From assembly GCF_001499675.1 (NCBI RefSeq), contig NZ_LN609302.1, positions 1,711,896 through 1,775,895 of the forward strand: a stretch of 64,000 nt of DNA. Direction: 5' to 3'. Below the pieces are notes generated by a model, which was not told the DNA's origin, made no database searches, and saw only the letters and a list, made by a program, of their open reading frames with translations. Positions within the stretch are counted from its first letter, which is position 1. Every line of letters starts with the position of its first letter. The translations under genes were made by a program, and so were the position numbers. Below are positions 56,046-63,917 of this stretch, piece after piece. The DNA comes from Acetobacter ghanensis. Its GTDB lineage: Bacteria; Pseudomonadota; Alphaproteobacteria; Acetobacterales; Acetobacteraceae.

Positions 56046-56518
56046 TTGCGCCTGGTCTGCATATCTCTCAGTTCAAGGAGTTGATCGTCCGCGCCACTTT
56101 GCAGCAGATCGGATTGATAAGCGATTCAGCTGTCAATCTTCTGCTTGGCACGGCTTTAGTGGAGAGTAATCTCTACTTTCTGCAGCAGATAAGTGGTCCA
56201 GCGCTTGGGTTATGGCAGATGGAGCCTGCGACACATGATGATTGCTGGCAGACATTCCTGAACCAGAAGCCTGATCTAGCCCAAGCAATCCGCATTATAG
56301 CTGGGCGCAACAATCCGGGCTCGGCACTCCTGATAAGCAACCTGTCGTACGCATGCGCCATGGCGCGCACAAAGTATTTGCGTGCTCCAGCTCCACTGCC
56401 ACCCGCGAACAACGCGGCGGCCCTGAGTGCCTACCATAAACAGTTTTACAACACGCTTCTTGGGGCGGCCGACCCGACAATAAATGTCCAGGCCTTCCAA
56501 CGGGCAATCAATGCGTAA
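56042..56518 (+). CDS. phage lysozyme/transglycosylase-like protein (candidate endolysin)
   Basis: 158 residues with the pattern GTALVESNLYFLQQISGPAL then GLWQMEPATHDDCWQTFL. The Glu in LVESN is in the position of the catalytic Glu of SLT/lysozyme-like folds, and the QMEP/THDD motif recurs in small phage proteins annotated as structural or lytic. No signal peptide is seen, so release would need a holin. Neighbouring small membrane proteins and two lipoproteins support a lysis function; this is inference. Confidence 0.55.
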   Translation: MIAPGLHISQFKELIVRATLQQIGLISDSAVNLLLGTALVESNLYFLQQISGPALGLWQMEPATHDDCWQTFLNQKPDLAQAIRIIAGRNNPGSALLISNLSYACAMARTKYLRAPAPLPPANNAAALSAYHKQFYNTLLGAADPTINVQAFQRAINA

Positions 56519-56588
56519 GCTGGGCGCAACGGCCCGGCTTGCTGCCATCCGCCAGCTTGTCTGGCGCCTTACAGTAGAGGATAGCTCC

Positions 56589-56933
56589 ATGGCCGAACCC
56601 CCAGCTAACAACGCAACTGTTGTTAATACCGCCAAAGTGGCAGGCATTCTCGCATTGCTGCCAACCCTGTTTTCCTCCCTCCCCCCTACTGTCGCGTTAA
56701 CCATCTGCATTACCATGGTGACCTGCGCGGCCATTACTGCGTCTGTTCCTGCCCCGACTAATAACCGCGTTCTGATCGCTCTTTATCAGGTGGTTCGCGT
56801 GATTGGTCTCGGGGTTAGCTACGCTCTGCCATACGTGGCCACCCATCTGGTCAAGGGTGGGCCTTCTGTCTCCACTGCACCGCAGGCAGTTCCTGCCTCC
56901 GTTGGTACCAACCCCCAGGACGACACGAAATGA
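56589..56933 (+). CDS. holin-like phage membrane protein
   Basis: 114 residues from ATG 56589, preceded by AGAGGAT. Two hydrophobic segments (VAGILALLPTLFSSLPP and the next, VALTICITMVTCAAITASV) and a third weaker one (VVRVIGLGVSYALPYVA), with a Pro/Ser-rich tail. Size and topology fit class I or II holins. The ATGA overlap with the following Tat lipoprotein gene shows tight coupling. The frame is open to 56484 but that part lies inside the preceding gene. Confidence 0.6.
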   Translation: MAEPPANNATVVNTAKVAGILALLPTLFSSLPPTVALTICITMVTCAAITASVPAPTNNRVLIALYQVVRVIGLGVSYALPYVATHLVKGGPSVSTAPQAVPASVGTNPQDDTK

Positions 56934-57478
56934 AAAGCCTCTCCCGCCGCAGCTTCCTGCGTACGTCCGCCCTTGTGGGTGCGACCGCCCTGACCGCCTG
57001 CACGGTCGCCACCACGGGCAGCACAACCACTGTCACGCTCAACACCGCCAAGGTGAAGGCTTACGGGCAGGCAGGCGTTAATGCTATCGCCACCATTCTG
57101 AGCATCACGGCTATTTCTACCGCCATGGGCGCACCTGCCGTGGCCGCGATTGAAACAGCCGGGGGTGCGTTGTCCGCCGCTCTGGCTTCGTTCTCCAGCG
57201 CGACCAATGGCACGCTGACTATCACGTATGACGACACGAACTGGAAAACGGCTGTCGATACGATTCTGGTGGACCTGAACAGTGTTGCCACGGCCCTACG
57301 CGCGGGACTGACTGCCGCTCAGTCCACCGTGACAAGCACGATCATCAATACCGCCATCACTGCCTTCAATGCCCTGCTGACCGTGCTGGATGCGTTCATG
57401 GGTGTTCTGGGCATCAGCATGTCCAGTGTGACGGATGATCAGGAAGCGACCGCACTCAAGACGCTGGGGGCATCATGA
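56930..57478 (+). CDS. Tat-exported phage lipoprotein of unknown function
   Basis: 182 residues. It begins MKSLSRRSFLRTSALVGATA then LTACT: a twin-arginine signal (SRRSFLR) combined with a lipobox, so a Tat-dependent, lipid-anchored protein is predicted. The mature part is Ala/Thr-rich with long helices (AVAAIETAGGALSAALASF, VLVTVLDAF-like LLTVLDAFMGVLGISM) and no enzyme motif. Tat lipoproteins are unusual as phage products. Overlaps with both neighbours (ATGA) place it in the lysis-like cassette. Confidence 0.65.
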   Translation: MKSLSRRSFLRTSALVGATALTACTVATTGSTTTVTLNTAKVKAYGQAGVNAIATILSITAISTAMGAPAVAAIETAGGALSAALASFSSATNGTLTITYDDTNWKTAVDTILVDLNSVATALRAGLTAAQSTVTSTIINTAITAFNALLTVLDAFMGVLGISMSSVTDDQEATALKTLGAS

Positions 57479-57573
57479 TCGGAGTAGCAATCGGGGCAAG
57501 CGCCGTTGCGGGCGTAGCCGTTGGCGCAATCATCGGCTTTTTCTTCGCCGCCAGCATCAGTGCCAGTTTGTAA
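57475..57573 (+). CDS. 32-residue phage membrane peptide
   Basis: Too short for usual ORF calling. ATG 57475 overlaps the preceding stop (ATGA), and the TAA at 57571-57573 overlaps the next ATG. It encodes one continuous hydrophobic Gly/Ala-rich helix (VAGVAVGAIIGFFFAASISA). Retention between two overlapping genes supports translation. Function unknown; possibly a small holin or antiholin. Confidence 0.5.
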   Translation: MIGVAIGASAVAGVAVGAIIGFFFAASISASL

Positions 57574-57716
57574 TGACGCCGGACTTTGAATGCGGAGCCA
57601 TCGCCGGGGGCGCATTTGTCGGCCTTGGCATGGTCCTGCTGGCGCTCATATGGAGCTGGCGGGCAAGCGCTGGAAGCTTCTGGGGGCGACTTACGAAAGG
57701 GAAGGATGATGGTTGA
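57573..57716 (+). CDS. 47-residue phage membrane protein (candidate i-spanin or holin-like)
   Basis: Single N-terminal hydrophobic segment (IAGGAFVGLGMVLLALIWSW) followed by a short basic tail (RLTKGKDDG). TAATG overlap joins it to the previous peptide and its end overlaps the start of the lipoprotein. A small inner-membrane protein whose end overlaps a lipoprotein gene is the usual layout of spanin pairs, but it is too short for a standard i-spanin, so the role remains open. Confidence 0.5.
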   Translation: MTPDFECGAIAGGAFVGLGMVLLALIWSWRASAGSFWGRLTKGKDDG

Positions 57717-58140
57717 CCTGCCGAAAATTGCACGACCTGCCGGTTTGGCTTTGGCCTGCCTTCTGGCTCTCTCTGCCTGCTCCACCGTTCCCATGCGGGC
57801 AAAGCATGACCTAATCGGCATGCCCCGCTCGGACCTTATCGCCTGCGCTGGCGTGCCGGATAACGCAGCCAGCCTTCCCGATGGCGAAGTGCTGCAATGG
57901 CGGCAGGACCAGCAGGTGCAGGGGCCGCTGAGTTTCAAAGGGCCGTTTAGCCTGGAGCTGGACCTGTCCGGCCATGGCACATGCCACTTTGTCGCCCGGC
58001 TGCAACAGGGGCGTGTAGCGCAGGTGGAATACACCGGGCCGAGCGGCACTATGCTGGGGCCATACTCGGCCTGTCGGCCTTTGGTGCTGGCTTGTGAGCG
58101 AAACAGAAGGCTTACACCTAGAATCGGAGATAGCCCCTGA
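57709..58140 (+). CDS. phage lipoprotein, last gene of the lysis-like cassette
   Basis: 143 residues. The lipoprotein signal has lipobox LLALSACS (ALACLLALSAC). The mature part includes GMPRSDLIACAGVPDNAA, an SmpA/OmlA-like motif (GMxxxDLxxxxGxPD), and an arginine-rich end. ATG 57709 is used; ATG 57706 is equally possible. It overlaps the previous gene and is followed by 119 bp to the right attachment site. It could be the outer-membrane partner of the small membrane protein upstream, or a surface-exclusion lipoprotein. Confidence 0.6.
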   Translation: MVDLPKIARPAGLALACLLALSACSTVPMRAKHDLIGMPRSDLIACAGVPDNAASLPDGEVLQWRQDQQVQGPLSFKGPFSLELDLSGHGTCHFVARLQQGRVAQVEYTGPSGTMLGPYSACRPLVLACERNRRLTPRIGDSP

Positions 58141-58259
58141 AAATGGTGCACGGATTTTGCACGTATCAGCATGGTTTAAGGCGGTCTGGTATGGGTCAAT
58201 ATGGACCGATATAAACCGATAGAGCACTTATTATTTTGTGGATTGTTTTCTGTAACCCG

Positions 58260-58327
58260 CAGAAAACTAAGGCAAACCGTGGTGGGTGCGACAGGGATTG
58301 AACCTGTGACCCCCGCCGTGTGAAGGC
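58260..58327. repeat. right attachment site (attR), 3' half of the functional tRNA-Val
   Basis: 68-bp partner of 43394-43461 with one mismatch. It includes the tRNA 3' half from the anticodon loop to CCA plus 20 bp beyond it. Just inside, ACCGATA is repeated directly at 58205-58221 (spacing 3 bp), a possible integrase arm site. Confidence 0.92.
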
Positions 58328-58354
58328 GATGCTCTACCGCTGAGCTACGCACCC
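58280..58354 (-). tRNA. tRNA-Val(CAC), host of the integrated element
   Basis: Complete minus-strand cloverleaf of 75 nt with CCA. Acceptor GGGTGCG/CGCACCC, D-arm GCTCAGCGGTAGAGC, anticodon stem TCGCC/GGCGG with loop TTCACAC (anticodon CAC, reading GUG), T-arm ACAGGTTCAATCCCTGT. Its 3' half is provided by the element, so the gene has been rebuilt by the insertion. Confidence 0.94.
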
Positions 58355-58476
58355 GGTTTGTGAGGGCTAAATACCTCTATCACGAGGGGTTTGGCAAGAG
58401 GTGATTTGCTATTAAAGTCAAAAAAATCAAATATTTTGCAGCCGAACTTCACTGTCGGAATAAATGGGGAGAAGAC

Positions 58477-59205
58477 ATGCTCTTTCTGGAGCAGGAGAAA
58501 CGGAATTTTGTCACAAACCGCAGGCTTGGCAGTTCTTTGGCTATAGTCGCCGGGGCAATCAACGTCGCTGCCTTTATGGAATTTGGATATTATTGCGCCA
58601 ACATGACCGGCAATGCCTCCGCCTTGGCTTTGAACTTGCAGCAAAGAAAACCAGCGGAAGGGTTACACACACTGGAACTGGGCTGCTGTTTTGTGCTGGG
58701 TGCTATTGTGTGCACCTTTTTGGTTAATATTGGCCGCAGACGGCACTGGCGTGTCGTTTATGCTGTGAGCATTCTGCTGGAGGCCGTCATGCTGGCAACG
58801 CTCGGGGTTGTTGACGCTCTGGGCCTCTTTACACGCGGTAGTTTTATTCCTGCACTCACGCTCTGTTTTCTCATGGGCTTACAGAATGCAACTGTAACCC
58901 GTATATCTGGCTCAGTTGTGCGTACCACACATATTACAGGTATGCTGACTGATTTGGGGATGGAAATAGCAGACTGGTTTGACTTATGGCGCCGTCATGT
59001 CAGTAGCGAGCATCTACTCTCAATCCGGCAGCGTTTATGGCTACACTTGCAGATTATCTTCTGTTTTGTCGGTGGAGGCATTGCAGGAGCATTTGCATAT
59101 CATGCATGGCCTGCTTATTTCCTGTTTATCGTCGCCATCTTGCTGGCTGCGTGCGCCATTTCAAGCATAATTGCAAACTCAGACTCACTGTTTTCTGAGG
59201 AATAG
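58477..59205 (+). CDS. DUF1275 (YoaK family) membrane protein
   Basis: Six-helix inner-membrane protein of 242 residues. The family signature GAINVAAFMEFGYYCANMTG lies near residue 30 and FLMGLQNATVTRISGSVVRT near residue 130. The function of the family is not established. It is the first chromosomal gene right of the element; before integration its neighbour would have been the small gene at 42796-43143. A terminator follows 13 bp after the stop. Confidence 0.88.
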   Translation: MLFLEQEKRNFVTNRRLGSSLAIVAGAINVAAFMEFGYYCANMTGNASALALNLQQRKPAEGLHTLELGCCFVLGAIVCTFLVNIGRRRHWRVVYAVSILLEAVMLATLGVVDALGLFTRGSFIPALTLCFLMGLQNATVTRISGSVVRTTHITGMLTDLGMEIADWFDLWRRHVSSEHLLSIRQRLWLHLQIIFCFVGGGIAGAFAYHAWPAYFLFIVAILLAACAISSIIANSDSLFSEE

Positions 59206-59218
59206 CACATCATTTGTT

Positions 59219-59258
59219 CTCCTGATTTGCAACAATATCTATGGTTGCAAATCAGGAG
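59219..59258. terminator. bidirectional terminator-like hairpin
   Basis: Perfect 15-bp stem CTCCTGATTTGCAAC / GTTGCAAATCAGGAG with a 10-nt loop between the convergent DUF1275 and response-regulator genes. No long T-run follows, but stem length and position support termination. Confidence 0.75.
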
Positions 59259-59272
59259 AATGAAATGGTGGT

Positions 59273-59980
59273 TTACGCCATAACTTCAGGGTTCAGGCGA
59301 TAGCCTCCCCCTTCGGTCACAAGCAGGGATGCGTGTGCAGGATCGGGCTCAATTTTTTGCCGAAGGCGATAAATATGAGTTTCCAACGTATGGGTCGTAA
59401 CCGCTGCGTTATACCCCCACACTTCGTTCAGCAGAACCTGCCGGGGTACCGGGCGGGTCCCCGCTCGGTAAAGAAACTTGAGGATAGCGGTCTCTTTTTC
59501 CGTCAGCCGAATGCGACGGTTTTTAACCGGTTCCAGAAGCAACTTGGCCGAAGGGCGGAAAGTATATGGCCCGATTGAGAAGACAGCGTCTTCGCTGTTC
59601 TCAAATAGCCGCATCTGAGCCCGCAGACGTGCAAGAAGCTCCGCAATACGGAACGGTTTTGCGACATAATCGTTCGCGCCGGCATCCAGACCACGCACAA
59701 TATCCGCTTCATCATCTGACCCCGTCAGCATGATGACCGGCATACGCAGGCCTTCCTTACGCAGTTCTGCGCAAAAATCGCGGCCGTCACCATCGGGTAA
59801 TGTCACATCAAGCAGGATGGCATCACACCGGGCATCCGGGCCTTTCATTTTCTCGCGCGCTTCGGCCAGAGTTGCAGCTTCCAGAACCAGAAACTCACCA
59901 TCAACCTGCAATTGTTCCGTTAACGCGCGGCGGATGACCTGATCGTCGTCAACAACCAAAATGGGGCGTGCACCCGTCAT
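59273..59980 (-). CDS. OmpR/PhoB-family response regulator
   Basis: Two-component regulator of 235 residues. The receiver domain (3-122) has acidic pocket VVDDDQ, phospho-acceptor Asp in AILLDVTLPDGDG, Thr in MLTGSDD and Lys in DYVAKPF. The C-terminal winged helix has LTEKETAILKFLYRAG and a recognition helix around VTTHTLETHIYRLRQKI. It resembles the essential alphaproteobacterial regulator CenR, but no histidine kinase is adjacent, so the pairing is unknown. Start ATG 59980. Confidence 0.92.
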   Translation of the reverse strand: MTGARPILVVDDDQVIRRALTEQLQVDGEFLVLEAATLAEAREKMKGPDARCDAILLDVTLPDGDGRDFCAELRKEGLRMPVIMLTGSDDEADIVRGLDAGANDYVAKPFRIAELLARLRAQMRLFENSEDAVFSIGPYTFRPSAKLLLEPVKNRRIRLTEKETAILKFLYRAGTRPVPRQVLLNEVWGYNAAVTTHTLETHIYRLRQKIEPDPAHASLLVTEGGGYRLNPEVMA

Positions 59981-60126
59981 GTGGTTCCATCTCCTTGTGT
60001 CAGCCTTCTACGAGTGGCTGCCTGACCTATTCTTTTGCTACCGTGCCACGAATCTTCACGCAACGTAAGAACCGACATGATACGTGAGCCGCATGGCAGG
60101 CCATGAACAGAGGCAGGATCATAAGC

Positions 60127-60645
60127 ATGATAATACACGTGTGGCCCATAGCTGGCAGCCACAGCTACGCAAAACTGCAATGCGGGCGGTCAATAATACC
60201 AGCCGTAATTGGTAAAAACGGTCTAACCACGCACAAGCGTGAAGGAGACCTGTGCACACCGGTTGGCCATTTCACTCTCAGAAAAGTGTATTATCGCGCA
60301 GATCGGATAGAACCGCCCGTTTCGGCCTTACCCGTTGTTCCCATGACGCAGCATGATGGCTGGTGCGATGATCCAACGTCCCTCTTCTACAATCAATTCA
60401 TCACTTGCCCGCACCCTGACCGGCATGAGGCATTGTGGAAAGAAGACCACGTTTATGATCTCGTGGTTGTTATTGGCTACAATGATGATCCACCCATAGC
60501 CGGGCACGGTTCTGCCATCTTCATGCACCTGCAACGGCCAGAACGCACACCCACGGAAGGGTGTGTGGCATTAACCGAGCAGGATTTACGCGCGGTGCTG
60601 GCCTCAGGAGCCAAAGCCATTACCATTCATGCCCCCCAAGAGTGA
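60127..60645 (+). CDS. L,D-transpeptidase (YkuD) family protein
   Basis: Peptidoglycan-type L,D-transpeptidase domain: SAIFMHLQRPERTPTEGCVA contains the catalytic His and Cys (HxxxxxxxxxxGC). The N-terminal half contains KREGDLCTPVGHFTLRKVYY, also typical. About 172 residues from ATG 60127; an ATG at 60103 is an alternative. No signal peptide is evident from either start, which is unusual for a periplasmic enzyme but common in this short alphaproteobacterial subgroup. It ends 5 bp from the convergent antiporter stop. Confidence 0.85.
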   Translation: MIIHVWPIAGSHSYAKLQCGRSIIPAVIGKNGLTTHKREGDLCTPVGHFTLRKVYYRADRIEPPVSALPVVPMTQHDGWCDDPTSLFYNQFITCPHPDRHEALWKEDHVYDLVVVIGYNDDPPIAGHGSAIFMHLQRPERTPTEGCVALTEQDLRAVLASGAKAITIHAPQE

Positions 60646-60650
60646 CCTCG

Positions 60651-62477
60651 CTAAACTGGCTGAGATGCGGCTGTATCTGACGGTGGCGGCATTAGACCAA
60701 TAGCCACAAGACCAACCCAGAAGGGAGGAGACGCATCATCCTCCAAAGACACAACGGTAATGGCTGCCCCCTTCTGAATCATCAGGAAAATGAGAAAATC
60801 ACTACTTTCCTTAAGCAGGCGGTCTTTGTTTTCTTCCGTTATGTCCTTGGCGACAAAACGCCAGCCCTGTTTGATTAGAGTTTCGAGTAGCGTGAAATTC
60901 CATCCCGGTTGACCTAGAAGCTTTCCCCTCGCTTCGCGGCTGATGCCACGGTACTGGTCAAGTCGGGCGATGCCGGGGCTGACCTGATAAACACGTTGAT
61001 GACCAAAATGGGGGGCCAGATGGGCGCAGACCAAGCCGTTGTAAATGGCGTCTGGGGTGGCGGCAATCAGGTAGTCTGCCGGGCGCTCTTCCAAGCTCTC
61101 GGCTCCCTCTTCCGATAGCACTTCTGTGCAAAGAACAGGTACCCCGGCTTTTTGTGCCGCGATCAGGTCCCGAGCCGAACTGTCCACCAGGAGCACTGGA
61201 GTTCCTACTTCATGAACGACCTGCGCAAGCTGGGTGGACCAATCGTTTGCACCGACAATGGCCAGAGCAGGCTGATCAGACAGTGTTAGATGCAATTTCC
61301 GTCCCAGCGGAATAAGGGAAAAGCCATGCAGGATCATGGTGGAGGCGATAACGGCAAAAACAGCGGGCATGACCAGCCCAGCACCGGGGTAACCTGCGTC
61401 CTGCAACCTCACTCCCGCAATACCGGCAACGGCTGCGGCAACAATACCGCGCGGAGCAATCCACCCAACAAAAAAACGTTCCCGCCAGCTAAGGCTGGAC
61501 CCCATGGTAGCCAGCCAAATTCCCACAGGCCGCACAAGGAATAGAACGGCCAGAGTCAGCCCGCCAATCGACCATGAAATGCTGGCCAGTTCATTGCGCT
61601 GTAGGTCTGCCGCGAGCAGAACAAACAGGACAGATACAATCAGAACAACCAGCGCCTCCTTCATGCGCTGGATTTCGCCCATGCCAGGAATGCGTAGGTT
61701 GACCAGCCCCATGCCAAATACGGTGGACGCAATAAGGCCCGCACCATCCATGCTTAATGTGCCGATAACATACAGTATAAGCGCCAGTGTGATGAACAGC
61801 GGCATCTTCATGATTTCGGGTATAAGGTCGCGGACGCATAACCAGCGGACGCACCATGCTGCGCCCACTCCCAGCCCGATCATTAGAGCGGCACTGGCCA
61901 ACATGTGCGGTACTATTGCGGCAAAGACCGTGCCCGACCCTTCATCTGGCTGCATTAGCAGTACTTCCAGCACCAAGGTTGCCAGAATAGCGCCTACGGG
62001 GTCGTTGAGTATGGCTTCCCATCGCAAAAATGCGGCAATACGGGGCTTGAGCTTGGCATGTCGCAACAGAGGCAGCACAACAGTCGGACCGGTCACCACA
62101 ACAATGGAACCGAACAGAAAAGCTGGCCCCCAGCCCATGCCACCGATGTAATGCGCCGCGAGACTACCAAGGCCAAAGTTAATGGGGAGCGCCACAAGGG
62201 TCAGGCGTAAAACGCCCTCCCCAGCCTCTTTCAACTGCCGGAAATCAAGCGCAAGCCCACCTTCAAAAACAATAAGGGCAACGGCAAGAGACACCATTGG
62301 ATGAAAGGCCGAGCCTATCATTTCCGACGGGTGCATGACCTGCAACACCGGGCCATAAAGCAGCCCAAGAGAAAAAAGCAGGACAATAGCGGGTAACCTG
62401 AAGCGCCATGCCGTCCATTGTGCGAGCATACTGCCGCCCAGCACAAAAAAGACAAACAGAATTACACTATCGGTCAT
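60651..62477 (-). CDS. CPA-type cation/proton antiporter with C-terminal TrkA-N-like domain
   Basis: Sodium or potassium/proton antiporter of 608 residues. About 12 hydrophobic helices cover residues 1-395, with the family segment SLAVALIVFEGGLALDFRQL and RWEAILNDPVGAILATLVLE carrying the paired charged residues of the transport site. A cytosolic nucleotide-binding fold follows (about 400-510; ALAIVGANDWSTQLAQVVHE), then a C-terminal tail. Ion choice (Na or K) cannot be told. Possibly relevant to pH homeostasis in an acid producer. Transcribed alone. Confidence 0.88.
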   Translation of the reverse strand: MTDSVILFVFFVLGGSMLAQWTAWRFRLPAIVLLFSLGLLYGPVLQVMHPSEMIGSAFHPMVSLAVALIVFEGGLALDFRQLKEAGEGVLRLTLVALPINFGLGSLAAHYIGGMGWGPAFLFGSIVVVTGPTVVLPLLRHAKLKPRIAAFLRWEAILNDPVGAILATLVLEVLLMQPDEGSGTVFAAIVPHMLASAALMIGLGVGAAWCVRWLCVRDLIPEIMKMPLFITLALILYVIGTLSMDGAGLIASTVFGMGLVNLRIPGMGEIQRMKEALVVLIVSVLFVLLAADLQRNELASISWSIGGLTLAVLFLVRPVGIWLATMGSSLSWRERFFVGWIAPRGIVAAAVAGIAGVRLQDAGYPGAGLVMPAVFAVIASTMILHGFSLIPLGRKLHLTLSDQPALAIVGANDWSTQLAQVVHEVGTPVLLVDSSARDLIAAQKAGVPVLCTEVLSEEGAESLEERPADYLIAATPDAIYNGLVCAHLAPHFGHQRVYQVSPGIARLDQYRGISREARGKLLGQPGWNFTLLETLIKQGWRFVAKDITEENKDRLLKESSDFLIFLMIQKGAAITVVSLEDDASPPFWVGLVAIGLMPPPSDTAASQPV

Positions 62478-62609
62478 GCAGATCTATCTCTTGGTCAGAT
62501 GTGAGCCATGGTCTTTTACGCATATGGCACAAAAGCATGACAGTTATACATCAAACCAAGAGGATAGACCTTAAAGAACCTTAGAAAATATTCTTTTTAT
62601 GGAAAATAA

Positions 62610-63908
62610 TCAGGATTCAGCCACCTGACGTTCCAGAACAGCAGCAAAAAAACCGTCTGTTTCGTCTCGTGCCGGTGTCAGGCTGATCATGCTTTTGTCC
62701 CGCAGGCTATCTGGCAATGCGGGAGAACCCGATGGCACAAGGCGGAAGTCTGGATGCCGAGCCAGAAACAGTTCAACCTGCCCCGCATTTTCTGCCTTAA
62801 GTAAGGAGCAGGTCGCATAGATCATGCGCCCTCCCGGCTTAACCAACGCTGCGGCGCGATCCATGATGACGGCCTGTTTGGCCAGAAGTTCATCCAGATC
62901 GACCTGTGTGGTGCGGAAACGGGCGTCCGGGTTACGGCGCCATGTGCCTGTGCCACTGCATGGTGCGTCCACTAGAACACGGTCAAAGGAGGCCGCGCGG
63001 CGCTTAGCCCATTTGTCGCCTTCAGTCAGTAAATGGCGTTCCACATTGTGGACCCCTGCCCGACGCAGCCTTTTTACAGCACCTTCCAGACGGACGGCAG
63101 AAACATCGCAGGCAACAATGTGGCCTTTGTTTTCCATCATCATGGCCATGGCCAGTGTTTTGCCACCAGCGCCAGCACAATAGTCCAGAACGCGCATACT
63201 GGGCTCAACGCCTGCCATCGCGGCAACCAGCTGACTGCCTTCATCCTGAATTTCTATCAGACCATCCCGAAAAGGCTTGCTGGCCGTAACAGGCTGCCGC
63301 CCTTCCAACCGCAGCCCCCAAGGGGAGAGCTTTGTTTCCTCTGCGTGGAGACCCTCACGAGCCAAGGCATGCATGGCTTCCGAGCGGGTAGAGCGCAGCA
63401 TGTTGATCCGCAAATCCAAAGAGGCTGGCTGCGCCATGGCCTGTATTTCGGTTTCAAGATCTGCGCCAAATGTTTCTTCCAGTTTAGGAAGCAGCCAGTC
63501 GGGCACTTCTAGCTGAACGGCCCGTGGCATTTCAGCACATGACAGGTCCTTGCCGACCAGCGCCTCAAGGGTGCTTTGTTCCTGTTGATTTAAAGCACCA
63601 GCCGCAAAGCGACCGCCTCCATACATGGAAATCAGCTTTTCCATGGGAGTGCGGTCAAATACCAGTTGGGCGCCTGCCAGCATACGGGGGCAGGCCTCCC
63701 CCCCATTCTGCTCAAGCCACCATCCCAACCTGCGCCAGTTGCGCATGATGTCCCACACAAGGCCGGAAATGGCACGCCGGTCGCCGCCGCCAATGTAGCG
63801 TCTTTCTCTGAAAAAGCTGTTGGCAACGGCATCCGCTGGTTTGCGTGGTGCCGCCTCCATAGCCACCAGCAGGTCAATGCTGGCAGCAAGTCTGGCAGTA
63901 GGTGTCAT
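62610..63908 (-). CDS. RsmB/NOP-family rRNA (cytosine-C5) methyltransferase
   Basis: SAM-dependent 5-methylcytosine rRNA methylase of 432 residues. The SAM site RVLDYCAGAGGKTLAMAM and two catalytic cysteines, in DAPCSGTGTWRRNPD and ATCSLL, are intact. It matches RsmB-like proteins of Alphaproteobacteria that lie next to guaB. The N-terminal ~130 residues are the variable RNA-binding part. It starts 9 bp after the guaB stop and is very likely co-transcribed with it. Confidence 0.9.
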   Translation of the reverse strand: MTPTARLAASIDLLVAMEAAPRKPADAVANSFFRERRYIGGGDRRAISGLVWDIMRNWRRLGWWLEQNGGEACPRMLAGAQLVFDRTPMEKLISMYGGGRFAAGALNQQEQSTLEALVGKDLSCAEMPRAVQLEVPDWLLPKLEETFGADLETEIQAMAQPASLDLRINMLRSTRSEAMHALAREGLHAEETKLSPWGLRLEGRQPVTASKPFRDGLIEIQDEGSQLVAAMAGVEPSMRVLDYCAGAGGKTLAMAMMMENKGHIVACDVSAVRLEGAVKRLRRAGVHNVERHLLTEGDKWAKRRAASFDRVLVDAPCSGTGTWRRNPDARFRTTQVDLDELLAKQAVIMDRAAALVKPGGRMIYATCSLLKAENAGQVELFLARHPDFRLVPSGSPALPDSLRDKSMISLTPARDETDGFFAAVLERQVAES

Positions 63909-63917
63909 AAAAGCAGA

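Larger units (their letters stand above)
43394..58327. mobile_element. 14.9-kb integrative element / defective prophage in tRNA-Val(CAC)
   Basis: Both ends carry the same 68-bp sequence with one mismatch, made of the 3' half of tRNA-Val plus 20 bp downstream. The right copy completes the working tRNA gene; the left copy is the displaced 3' half. Cargo and modules in order: OLD-family nuclease, tyrosine integrase (interrupted by IS66), Xis-like gene, hypothetical, ParB-like remnant, IS21, truncated baseplate gene, tail genes, lysis-like cassette. Early and middle phage genes (replication, capsid, terminase) are missing, apparently lost where IS21 now sits. With a broken integrase and few structural genes it is unlikely to mobilise itself. 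Confidence 0.9.
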
